Assembly (NCBI GenBank): GCA_945878515.1
Contig: CAMCTL010000001.1
Coordinates: 1-61,570, forward strand
DNA: 61,570 bases
Direction of reading: 5' to 3'
Origin: Flavobacterium psychrophilum
GTDB taxonomy: Bacteria > Bacteroidota > Bacteroidia > Flavobacteriales > Flavobacteriaceae
The notes below the pieces were generated by a model that was not told where the DNA came from, ran no database searches, and saw nothing but the letters and a program-made list of their open reading frames with translations. This document shows positions 17,000-28,800 of the stretch, in pieces (positions within the stretch are counted from its first letter, which is position 1; the number at the start of each line of letters is the position of its first letter). The translations under genes and the position numbers were made by a program.

Positions 17000-18703
17000 T
17001 TACTCATCTTTATCTGACAGGGCTTTCCCTGTCCATTCACTTCCGGTGCATTCTTTCCACCAGTTTAACCAAGCATTGTCCATCTTTTTTACAATTTCAG
17101 GGTACTTCGGGGCTAAATTTTGCGTCTCGGTTCTGTCTGAAGACATATCGTACAAATTCCAAGTTTGAGTTGCCGAACGGGATAGTTTCCATTTTCCATC
17201 ACGAATGGCTGAACCGCTGGCAAATTGAAAGAAAATAGGTTTTTGCCGAGCAAGTGGTTTAGCTTTAAATGCTGGTACTAGACTTACACCGTCTGGAGAT
17301 GCAATGTTTTCCTGTTTTGACGAACCAGGAAATTTTGCTCCAGAAACCTCCAATACGGTAGGCATAATATCAATTAAATGGGCGGGTTCTCGGTACCACT
17401 CTTTTTGCGGTTGGATTTTTGATGGCCAATTTATAATAAGTGGTGTTGCAATTCCTCCTTCGTAACTGTCTTGTTTCCATTTGCGTAAGGGAGTGTTACT
17501 TACTGTTGCCCAATGTGGTCCTTGATCTACCGAACTCCAAACGCTACCCATTGGAGCATCAGGATCTTCTGTTTTTTTATTTGGAATTTTTGCATTTGCC
17601 CCATTGTCAGATAAAAATAGTATTAGTGTGTTATCTAGTTTTCCTTGTGCTTTCAGTTTATCAACCATACGACCAATGTTTTGATCTACTCTATCGACCA
17701 TAGCGGCATAAATTTCCATTGCCTTTGCTTCTTTTAGAATTTCATCGGGCGAAGCCTCGGTGCCTTTATTTTTTTTCTTTGCTTGTTTGTCCATTTCACT
17801 TTCAAATTGAGGCAAGGGAGAAGTTTTGGGGTCAATAAGTCCCAGTTCTATCTGGCGTTTGTATCGAGCTAGACGGACCGCCTCAAAGCCGCCATCATAA
17901 ACGCCTTTGTATTTAGCAATATCTTCTGGCCAGGCTTGCAACGGGTCGTGAGGAGCAAAATAAGAAACATAAAGCATAAAAGGTTTGTTGTCTTTTTTGC
18001 TTTCGTCCATCCACTTTAATGCTTGATTTGTGATATCGTCAGTGTCGTAAAACTTGGGGTGGATGGGTGTAATTTTCTTTAAATCGTCGTTCCAAGTGAG
18101 CTTGGTCTTGGTTCCAATAGGCGGATTGGGTTGGCCAGAAACCACTTTACCAAAGGGATTAAAGTGGTTTTCAGCGGGTCCAATTAATCCGTAAAAGTGC
18201 TCAAAACCTCTGGTTACTGGATTAAAGCGGGCATGATTTTTCCCAACCCACCAGGTATGATAACCAGCTGGTTGAAGTACTTCACCCAAAGTAGCCGTTT
18301 TTGAATAATCGAGATTTGTTCGCTGATAATAAGCACCGGTTAGTAGTGAAGCTCTAGTTGGATAACACTTACTGGTATTATACATTTGCGAAAATTTTAT
18401 TCCTCTAGCGGCTAATTTATCGATGTTGGGCGTATGAATTTCACCGCCATAACAACCTATGTCAGAATAACCCATATCATCTACTAGTATGATTAAGATG
18501 TTGGGTTTACTTTGAGCTTGGACATTCAAGACATTGAAGACTGAAACAATAAAAATAAAAAAAATATTTGTTTTTAAACAAAGTAATTGCTCTTTTCCCA
18601 AAAAAGATATGCTATTAATGGAAAGTTTTTGAAAAAAACAGGAAGCTATATTCAAACAATTTGAACGCAGACCAAAAAAAGTGTTTTTGAAAATTTTAAA
18701 CAT
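17000..18703 (-). CDS. Secreted S1-type sulfatase, first gene of the seven-gene operon
   Basis: The 567-residue protein has an unusually long N-terminal extension: the hydrophobic signal core lies at about residues 46-62, ahead of VQAQSKPNILIILVDDMGYSD. An internal TTG near residue 34 would give a normal signal peptide, so the true start is uncertain. The formylglycine motif is C-Y-P-T-R with Cys113, followed by ASLLTGAYYQR. WVGKNHARFNP, APHDPLQAWPEDIAKY, LFLSDNGANA and PLRKWKQDSYEGGIATP follow. It is a close paralogue of the protein at 13871-15469. Its promoter at 18770-18836 places the start of transcription about 60 nt before the ATG at 18703. Confidence 0.88.
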   Translation of the reverse strand: MFKIFKNTFFGLRSNCLNIASCFFQKLSINSISFLGKEQLLCLKTNIFFIFIVSVFNVLNVQAQSKPNILIILVDDMGYSDIGCYGGEIHTPNIDKLAARGIKFSQMYNTSKCYPTRASLLTGAYYQRTNLDYSKTATLGEVLQPAGYHTWWVGKNHARFNPVTRGFEHFYGLIGPAENHFNPFGKVVSGQPNPPIGTKTKLTWNDDLKKITPIHPKFYDTDDITNQALKWMDESKKDNKPFMLYVSYFAPHDPLQAWPEDIAKYKGVYDGGFEAVRLARYKRQIELGLIDPKTSPLPQFESEMDKQAKKKNKGTEASPDEILKEAKAMEIYAAMVDRVDQNIGRMVDKLKAQGKLDNTLILFLSDNGANAKIPNKKTEDPDAPMGSVWSSVDQGPHWATVSNTPLRKWKQDSYEGGIATPLIINWPSKIQPQKEWYREPAHLIDIMPTVLEVSGAKFPGSSKQENIASPDGVSLVPAFKAKPLARQKPIFFQFASGSAIRDGKWKLSRSATQTWNLYDMSSDRTETQNLAPKYPEIVKKMDNAWLNWWKECTGSEWTGKALSDKDE

Positions 18704-18769
18704 ATATTTTTAAAGTTACTTATATTTTACTCCGATATTGAGATTGTGAAAAATCGCTTATATTATTTA

Positions 18770-18836
18770 CAAAATTGGGATGTAATTATCTTTAAGAAGT
18801 TGCAAATAGTTTCAATATTAAGGTCAAAATGTGTCA
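18770..18836 (-). promoter_or_regulatory. Promoter and direct-repeat operator of the 18703-7681 operon
   Basis: On the minus strand: TGACAC (18836-18831), 16 bp, TGAAAC (18814-18809), a 3-bp gap, a -33 TTG (18805-18803), 25 bp, and the -7 box CAATTTTG (18777-18770). Half-site period is 22 bp and the distance from the second half-site to the -7 box is 37 bp, as in the other copies. Confidence 0.78.
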
Positions 18837-19155
18837 TTTTATGATAAAGACAATTATTCTACAAAAAAATTGTTAAATCTTTATTTAATACAGCTAAGAA
18901 AAAGAATAAGTTATCAATAATAAGGCTGTATCAATTTAATGTTGTGATACTATAAATTCAGTTTGAGTCTGTAGAATTGGTATTTAAACGATACTTCTTT
19001 TATTGTCATTTTTCTCATTTTTATGTTACCTCCTCCTATTTTCTTTTTTATTGTTATTTTTTTGTTCTTTCAATAGTCTATTTACTTTTGACAATGTCTG
19101 AAAATAAATCTAAATTGGAAGCACAAGCAGCGTCAATTCTATTTCGTCAGTATGC

Positions 19156-19400
19156 AATTCGATACTACTAAAAATATCATCTATATTTTCTGTATTTTTA
19201 AAATCTAAACTAGATCCTTTAAATGCAAAGAATAGAAATAATCTATCTTCAACTGTTAAGGTGCCATGATACCATTTTTTTAACACCTTTACGAGGAACG
19301 GTTATTGCTTTTTTCATTGTTTTTCATACAGCAACTTAATTAATATTTTATTTACCTTTAAAAAATCTTGCCCAGCTAGAAATAAGTATTAGGAAAGAGC
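19156..19400 (-). pseudogene. Decayed fragment of a glycosidase C-terminal domain
   Basis: Translated on the minus strand from about 19330 down to 19156 this reads KTMKKAITVPRKG, then after a one-base shift WYHGTLTVEDR, then KGSSLDF and IDDIFSSIEL. It aligns with KTMKTALIVTGKG, KWHHETVTIKD, KGSDLAI and KDDIFSIIEV in the C-terminal beta-sandwich of the 11855-13798 protein. The shift falls in a run of A, and weaker similarity (SSW, KLLYEK) continues upstream to about 19400. No barrel sequence remains. A third copy of this glycosidase family apparently once stood here. Confidence 0.7.
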
Positions 19401-19494
19401 AGGATTGGCATTTAAGTTTTGAAAACCAAATTTCATTACCTAAAAGAACGACTGCATTTAACAAATACAGTTTTAATGATAAAGTCCCATGAAA

Positions 19495-19561
19495 TGATAC
19501 AAAATCGCATATACATTGAAATTTTATTGCCTAGTCAAAGTACAGATTGTTGTTAATTTTG
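19495..19561 (+). promoter_or_regulatory. Promoter and direct-repeat operator of the giant T9SS protein gene
   Basis: TGATAC (19495-19500), 16 bp, TGAAAT (19517-19522), a -33 TTG (19527-19529), 24 bp, and the -7 box TAATTTTG (19554-19561). The spacing (22 and 37 bp) is identical to the operators of the sulfatase operons. Predicted transcription start is near 19568. Confidence 0.75.
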
Positions 19562-19825
19562 TAATATTTAAAGAAATTTATATTTAACTACTAATTTTAA
19601 TGCCAAAAAATGATTGTGATTGAAAGTAATGCTGATAAATACGACTTATGAAGCATGATTAGTACAATTCTTTGTTTTAAAATTTAAACGCAATGCCAGT
19701 TCTTTTGCAAAATAACAAATAACCAAGCTAAAATTCTAAGCTTCTATTTTGCCCTATATTTTGATTTTGTTTGGGTTGAGCAGGAGTTAATTAATAATTT
19801 ATACAATTTTATATAATTTCATACT

Positions 19826-22800
19826 ATGATGAAAAAATATTTACTCTTTCTTTTTCTCTTACCTATATTGACTTTTGGGCAAACCACCCAAACTTTTTCT
19901 ACTGCTGGAACCAGCTCTTTTGTAGTTCCAAACGGCGTTACCTCCCTAGATGTTCAGGCTTGGGGTGGTGGTGGTTGCAGTGGTCATAATACCAGTGCCA
20001 CAAGCGGTTCTTGTGGCGGTGGCGGTGGCGGTGCTTATACGGGCGGTACTATTAGTGTAAGCTCTGGCGCTACTTTCTCCTACACTGTAGGAGCTGGAGG
20101 AATTTACAATACTGCTGGTACGACACCACCTGTAGCCGGAAGTCCATCTACCTTTTCAGTAATTACTGCTAATGGCGGATCGCGAGGAGGAAGAAGTACT
20201 GTCAGTAATGGTGGTGCAGGAGGAACAGTTTCTCCTGATCCAGGGGGAGTAACTTCATTTATTTCTAGAGCTGGAGGTACAGGTGGTAATGGCGGTAATA
20301 ATGTTAGTTTCAGCGGTGGTGGCGGCGGAGGAGCTGCAGGATCAACAGCCGCTGGAACCAATGGAGCAATTTCCGCCCTGAATACCGGAGGTGCTGGTGG
20401 TGCTGGTGGTGCAACAGGTGGTGGCGCTGGTGGTAACGCTAGTAATTTTAGCCCATCAAGTAGTGGAGTATATGGGACTGCGCCTGGTGGTGGCGGTGGC
20501 GGTCGAGCCTATAACAATACTGGTAGTAATACAAACGGAGGTCGGGGTGAGATAAGAGTTACTTACACCTGTATCTCTTATGATGTTTTAACGGCTGCAG
20601 CAGCAGCTTCTCAATTTTCATCAGGAGCACCATCTACTGTGACCCTTACCTCTAGTAGTTTGTCTGTTGGAACCTATACCGTAACATATAGCACTACAAA
20701 CCCCGTAACTAGCGGCAACACTGCTACTATGACTTTTAGTGGCACTACGGGAACATTCTTAACTATGGCCTTAACGGCCGACTCAGATATTACCGTGACC
20801 AGCCTGAAAAGTGGCTCTGGTGTAGGCTGTTCCAGTACCATTACTACGAATAATACTGCCACTGCTGTCTTAGACTCGGTTGTTGTCACTGCGGGAGCTG
20901 TTGCAACCGAGCAGACTATTTGTAGTGGAAATACGCCTGCTGCTTTAACATCTAGCTCAGATGGTACGACCTCATCGGGAACACTTTCCTACGAATGGCA
21001 GACCAATGCGAGTGGTAGCTATGTTACCATTCCTAGTGAAAACGGGGGTACATACTCGCCACCTGCCTTAACGGCCACGACAAGTTATCAACGAAGAACC
21101 TTAGCTTTAAATGGCGGAAATACAACTTATTCTGGTTACACCACGCCTGTAACAATTACTGCAAATACAGCTGCTTCTGGCGCCATAGGAATTACTACTA
21201 GTACTATTTGTAATGGTACTACTGCCGCTATCACCTCATCTACAGCAGGAACAGGCTCTGGAACAATTACGTATGAATGGCAAACGAATGCAACAGGCAG
21301 TTATGTTACAATTCCTAGTGAAATAGCAGCTACCTATACCACACCTGCTTTAACGACCACTACCAGTTATCAAAGAAGAACCGTTTCTACATTAAACGGA
21401 GTAGCTTGCTATTCTGCTTATACTAGTCCACTGACCATTACCGTAAGTGCTACAGTAACCGCAGGGTCAATAGGTAGTGCCCAAACCTATTGTGCTGGTA
21501 GTTCGGTAATCCCAGCACCGTTTACCTCATTGACCGCTGGGACTGGTTCTGGAACTATTACCTACGAGTGGTCAGAAAATTCGAGTGGGAGTTATGTTGT
21601 TATTGCCGGTGCCACGGCAGCTAGTTATACACCCACAACACCCATAACCGTTACGACAACCTATCGCAGAAGAACCGTTTCTACATTTAATACAAGAGTT
21701 TGTAATTCTAGTTATGTTACTGCAGTAGTAACCTTTAATGTATTGACTGAAGGTACCATAGGTAATGGACAAACCATTTGTAATGAAGCAAATCTATCTG
21801 TAAGTAATACATTAGATGGTACAGCAACAACAGGAAACTCCACAAGAAGCTATGAATGGCAAGCAGATAATGGTAGCGGTTATGTTACTCTTTCAGGTGT
21901 TGTAACAAGTAGTTGTCCTACTGGAGCCTTAACCACAACCACCAGTTACAGAAGAAGAACTGTATCCCTTAGTAATGGAACCACTTGTTATTCCAACTAT
22001 ACTGCTCCAGTGACAATTATAGTGCAGGATTTAGTAACCATAGGAGCAATAGGACCAGTCCAAACTATTCTTCCTGGCGAAACACCAGCGCCATTAACCT
22101 CTCTTACAGATGGCACTGGCTCTGGCACTATAACCTATGAATGGCAGACCAATGCTAGTGGTACTTTCACCGGCGGCGGTACAATAGCGACAACCTCAGG
22201 CTATGCCCCGCCCGCTTTAACGGTCAATACAGGCTATAGGAGAAGAACTATTTCAGTACAAAATGGCGTCACTTGTACCTCTGCATTTTCACAAATATCA
22301 GTAATGGTCAATAATGCAACTGCTGGAACTATTGGAACCGATCAAACCATTTGTAATGGAGACACTCCTGCAACTTTGACCTCAGTTTTAGCAGGTGTTC
22401 CTACGAATGGTTTAGCAGTTATCTCATACGAATGGCAAGACAATTCCAGCGGCAGCTATCTTACTGTTCCAGGAGCTATTTCGGACACTTACAGTCCGCC
22501 AGCTTTAAGCGCCACTACGAGCTATCAACGTAGAACAGTGTCAGCATTTAATGGTACTACATTCTATTCTGCTTATACTACTCCAATAACAATCACTGTA
22601 AATCCAGCAGTTACGGCCGGAACTATAGGAACAGCCCAAACTATTTGTAACGGAGGTATTCCAACCAGTATAAGTTCGTCGGCAGACGGCACAGGCTCAG
22701 GTACCATCAGCTATGAGTGGCAAGACAATTCCGGCGGAAGTTATGCTACCATTTCAGGTGCCAACGCTTCAACTTATTCACCATTAGCATTGACAGCTAC

Positions 22801-25800
22801 TACAAGCTATCAAAGGAGAACCGTATCTTTATTCAATGGTATCAACTGTTATTCCGCTTATACTAGTCCGGTGACCATCACTGTAAGCGATGTGGTCACA
22901 GCAGGAACAATTGGAACCGCGCAAACTATTTGCAATGGAGACACCCCATCTACCTTAACCTCTACGACAGCTGGAACAGGATCCGGAACAATAAGCTATG
23001 AATGGCAGACTAATGCTAGTGGTTCTTTTATTACCATTGCATCTGCTACTTCAGATACGTATTCGCCGCCTAGCTTGACAGCAACTACCAGTTACCAGAG
23101 AAGAACTGTTTCAACATTCAATGGAACAACATGTTATTCAACTTATACTAGCCCAATAACAATTACAATAAACAACGTCACACAGGGATCCATAGCGACC
23201 GCACAAACTATTTGTAGTACTAATACGCCAGCCGCATTGACTTCCACTACTTCTGGTACAGGATCAGGAACGATAAGCTACGAATGGCAGACTAATGCTA
23301 GTGGTTCTTTTGTTACCATTCCATCTGCAACATCAGATACGTATTCACCGCCCAGCTTAACGACAACTACAAGTTACCAAAGAAGAACGGTTTCCCTATT
23401 TAATGGAACAACTTGTTATTCAACTTATACTAGTCCTGTAACGATTACCGTAAATAACGTTACAGAGGGAATCATTGGAACTTCTCAAATTATACTAAGT
23501 GGAACAGCACCAGCTGTACTCACTTCTCTAACCGATGGTACTGGGTCAGGAACGGTCAGTTATCAATGGCAAACCCTAACATTTACAGGTAGCTTTTACA
23601 CAGATATTGCAGGAGCTTTTGGGGCTACTTATGCACCGCCAACCTTAACGGTAGGTAGATTTTATCGTAGAAGAACCGTTTCAATACTTCCAGGGCGAAC
23701 TTGTTATTCAAACTATTCCAACAGTATAACCATATCAGTAAATGATGTAACCGCTGGCGCTATAGGAACAAATCAGACTATTTGTAATGGTAGTACGCCA
23801 GCTGCTTTAACTTCGACAGCAGACGGTACAGGCTTTAGTCCTCTTTCATATGAATGGCAAACCAACGCCTCGGGGAGTTTTGCTACTATTTCAGGTGCTA
23901 ATGCGGCAACCTATGCTCCACCAGCACTAACAGCCACTACGACTTATCAAAGAAGAACAGTTTCTATGGCTGTTGGAACAACCCTATATTCGCCTTATAC
24001 TACGGCCGTAACAATCACTGTAAATAATGCTGTAACTGCTGGAGCAATTGGAACCGCGCAAACTATTTGTAATGGAACTGCTCCACCAGCTTTAACCTCT
24101 ACAACAGCAGGAACAGGATCAGGAACAATAAGCTATGAATGGCAGACTAATGCCAGTGGTTCTTTTGTTACCATTCCATCTGCCACATCAGATACCTATT
24201 CGCCACCTAGCTTGACAGCAACTACCAGTTACCAAAGAAGAACGGTTTCAGTAAGTGGAGGAACAACTTGCTATTCATCATACACAACTCCTATTGTGAT
24301 TACCGTAGGCGCTGCAGTCACCGCTGGGGTCATTGGAACCGCACAAACCATTTGTAACGCCAATACTCCAGCCACATTGACCTCTAGCTCTGCAGGTACA
24401 GGATCCGGAACAGTAAGCTACGAATGGCAAGACAATTCTAGCGGCAGTTATGTTACCATTTCAGGTGCTACAAGTGCAACATTCTCACCTCCAGCATTAA
24501 CCGCCTCAACTAGTTACCAAAGAAGAACAGTTTCCCTATTTAATGGCACAACTTGTTATTCGGCTTATACTACTCCAGTGACGATTAACGTGAATAACGT
24601 TGCCGAGGGTATCATTGGAACTTCTCAAACCATACTAAGTGGTACAGCACCAGCTTCACTAACTTCTCAAACCGATGGCACTGGATCAGGAACTGTCAGC
24701 TATGAATGGCAAACCCGAACATTACCTGGCACTTATACAGATATCCCTGGAGCTTTTGGGGCTACTTATGCACCGCCGACCTTAACAGCAACTACAAATT
24801 ATCGTAGAAGAACAGTTTCAATACTTAATGGGATCACTTGTAATTCATCCTATGCCAACATAATAACCATCACAGTAAATGATGTAACCGCTGGCGCTAT
24901 AGGAACAAATCAGACTATTTGTAATGGTACAATCCCAGCTACTTTAACCTCTACAACAGCAGGAACGGGCTTAGGAGCTCTTACTTATGAATGGCAAACC
25001 AACGCCTCGGGTAGTTTTGTAACTATTTCAGGTGCTACGTCGGCAACTTATGCGCCACCAGCACTAACATCTACCACAAGTTTTCAAAGAAGAACTGTGT
25101 CTGTGAGTGGTGGAACAACCCTATATTCGCCTTACACAGCATCAGTAACAATTACTGTTAATAATGCTGTAACCGCTGGATCAATTGAAACCGCACAAAC
25201 TATTTGTAATGGGACTGCACCGGCTACTTTAACCTCTACAACAGCAGGAACAGGATCTGGAATAATAAGCTACGAATGGCAGACTAATGCAAGTGGTTCT
25301 TTTGTTACCATTCCATCTGCGACATCAGATAGCTATTCGCCGCCTAGCTTAACAGCAACAACTAGTTACCAAAGAAGAACTGTTTCAGTAAGTGGCGGAA
25401 CAACTTGTTATTCATCATACACAACTCCTATTGTGATTACGGTAGGTGCAGCAGTAACTGCTGGATCGATAGGAAATACTAAAACCATTTGTAATGGCAC
25501 TGCTCCAGGAACTATTACTAATTCCGGCGCTGGAGCAGGATCAGGCACCATTACCTACGAATGGCAAGACAATTCTAGCGGGAGCTATGTTACCATTTCA
25601 GGTGCCACAACGCTAACTTATGTGCCACCAACATTGACAGCTACGACCAGTTATCAGCGAAGAACAGTTTCTGTTTTCAATGGCACAACTTGTTATTCTA
25701 TCTATACAACTCCAGTAACAATTACAGTAAGTAATGTAGTGACCGAAGGAACGATAGGAACATCGCAGACTATTTGTACAGGTACAGCTCCAGCTACATT

Positions 25801-28800
25801 GACCTCTATTGCAGACGGTTCTGGATCTGGAACTATTGCTTACCAATGGCAAACCCGAACCTTACCAGCAGGTTATATGGATATAGTAGGCGCTACTGCC
25901 GCTACATATTCACCTCCAACGTTAACAGCAACTACGAATTATCGTAGATTAGCGATTTCTACACTAAATGGCGTATCTTGTAATTCAGCTTCATATTCAA
26001 ATGTTGCAACTGTTACCGTAACTGCAAATTTATCGCCTGTTGCGATAACACCTACAGCAGCACAAACCTTTTGTCAAGTGTCAGATGGCACTCAATTAAG
26101 TGTTGGTACACCAACCGACGGAGGTTCGTTTACAAGACTATGGGGTAAACGGTCTGTATCAGGCGGGGCCATTACAAACCTAAGCGCAGACGGCTCTACT
26201 TTTACCCCAACATCAAATAATGTGGGCGTCGGAACATGGCTCGTTGTTTGTACGGTAACACCTACTTGTGGCAGTCCAATGGTTTCTAACGAAGTATCTG
26301 TGACTATCAATCCAACCCCAACTTTAACAGGAGCATCGCAAGCAACGCCTGTTTGCAACGGCTCAGGCGCTACTATTAATTTGACTGGATTAGTGGCTGG
26401 TAGTACCTCAACTGTTACCTATACCATAAATGGCGGTAGCACCGTAACGCTTACTGGTCTCGTTGCCGATGGTTCAGGAGCTGCGAGTTTCACAACAGCA
26501 GCATTAACAACGGCTAATAACGGACAGGTTTTACAAATAACAGGGATTACAATTACAAGTGCCACACCCAATTGTAATTTTATCCCAACTAATCGAAATG
26601 TTACACTGGTGGTCAATTCCATTTTATCAGCAGTAGCAATAACGCCCGCTACAGCGCAAACTATTTGTTTCACAGCATCTGGATCTGTACTAACAGTAGC
26701 TGAAACGGGGGGTGGTGTTATCACTAGACAATGGGGTAAGCGTGCCTCTACAGGTGGCGTCATTACTGATATCGTAGGTCAAACCGGTACAACATATACT
26801 CCAACAGGCGCTAGTTTAGGAGCGGGTTCGTGGTTTGTGGTGTGCACCTCAACACCAACATGCGGAAGTCCAATTATTTCTAATGAGGTATCCGTTGTTG
26901 TGAGCACACCGCTTACGCTGACAGGCGCTTCGCAAGCTGCATCAATCTGTTCTGGGTCGGCGGCGGTCATTAATTTAACAGGTTTGACACCTAGTACTAC
27001 CTCGACTATTACCTATCAAATCGCTGGAGGCACTACAAGAACCGTTACTGGCGTAGTTGCAGATGCCTCTGGAAATGCAAGTTTTACCACTATTACCACC
27101 TTAACAGGAACCAACAATGGACAGACACTACAAATTACGGGTATTACGGTACCAAGTGCTAGTCCGGTTTGTACCACTGTATTTGCACAAAACCTGACGC
27201 TTTCTGTTATTGCACCAACAATAGGTACTTACTCTCAATCGACGGCGGTTTGTGCGGGATCCTCTGCCACTATTCTTTTAACAGGAATGTTACCCAATAC
27301 TACTTCTACCATATCGTATCAACTTGCGGGATCTATTCAGCCAGATATAACAGGTTTGGTTTCTGATGCATCTGGGAATGCCAGTTTTAGCATAGTAGCC
27401 AATAACTCACAAAATTTTAGAATTTTATCCATCACCGTAACAAGCACGACTCCGAATTGTACCACCGCAATAGGTAGTTCTGGTGCTTTTAATCTGTCGG
27501 TACCAACCATAGCTGCTGGGTCAATAGGGACTTCACAAACTGTTTGTAGTGGATCTTCACCAACCATTACCTCTCTAGTAGATGGTACAGGAACAGGAAT
27601 CATTACGTATGAATGGCAAGCTGATAATGGTACAGGCTATGTGACCATATCAGGAGCTAGTGATTCGACTTATGCACCACCTGCTTTGACTACAACGACG
27701 AGTTATAGAAGAAGAACCCTTGCTACTTTCAGCGGACAAACTTGTTATTCAGCCTATACTACTGCTATCACTATGACAGTTAACACTTTGACTGCCGGTG
27801 CGATTGGCGGTTCAACCACAATATGCTCTGAAAACAGTCGAAATATATTTCAATTAACAGCCGGAACTGCATCAACAGGCTCTTCTACAAGAAGCTATGA
27901 ATGGCAAGCTAATGATGGTACCGGATGGGTTACTATTCCTGGAGAAATAGATACGAGTTATCAGACCCCTATTTTAACCATAACCACCAGTTACAGAAGA
28001 AGAACGGTAGCGGTAAGCAATGGCGTTACTTGTTATTCAGACTATACTACTCCAGTTACTATTTCAGTAAATAGTGTCAATGCTGGAATTATTGGGACAA
28101 AACAATCTATTTGTGCTGGAGACACGCCGGCACCATTAACATCAATTACAGACGGAACAGGTGCAGGTACAATTACATACGAATGGGGCGTGAGAGTAGG
28201 AATTCCAGGAGCCCCCCTATTTCCTACTTTTACAACTATACCCGGAGCTACTGGGGCTACTTATTCTCCGGGAGTAACAACTATACAGACAAGTTATCGC
28301 AGAAGAGTGATTTCTACCTTAAATGGCGTAACATGCTTTTCTCCTTACGTAGCCGTAACCATTAGAGTAGGTGAACCCGAGGAGGGAGTTATAGGATCAG
28401 ACCAAACTATTTGCGCAGGAACTGTCCCAGCTACTTTAACCTCGATAGAAGCAGGAGCGGCGCCAGGAACAATTACATACGAATGGCAAGCTAATGAGGG
28501 TGCTGGCTATGTTACTATTCCAGGGGCAACTGCGGCAACATACTCACCACCAGTACTAACCACAACTACAAGTTATCAAAGAAGAACGCTTGGTGTATGT
28601 GCAGGACTGCCAACTGCGTCAATCTGGACCAATGCAGTAACTGTCACAGTAAATGTTGTAACAGCTGGGACAATAGGAACAAACCAGAATTATTGCGCTG
28701 CCACTACGCCAGCTACTTTAACCTCAACAATAGCAGGAACAGGCCCAGGCACAATTACATACGAATGGCAAACTAATGCCAGTGGTTCTTATGTTACCAT

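Larger units (their letters stand above)
18704..19825. other. Intergenic region between divergent operons
   Basis: This 1.1-kb stretch holds two copies of the shared promoter, facing outward (18770-18836 for the minus operon, 19495-19561 for the plus gene), and a decayed glycosidase fragment between them (19156-19400). The rest is AT-rich and I see no intact gene. The plus-strand leader from about 19568 to the ATG at 19826 is long, about 258 nt. Confidence 0.65.

Noticed and set aside
18977..19171. 64-codon plus-strand frame
   Set aside because: It is rich in Phe and Tyr from AT-rich DNA and overlaps the glycosidase relic on the other strand.
20104..20361. Minus-strand Pro/Val-rich frames inside the giant gene, here and at 26092-26970
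   Set aside because: They mirror the Gly-, Thr- and Ser-rich coding sequence of the giant protein and are shadows of it.
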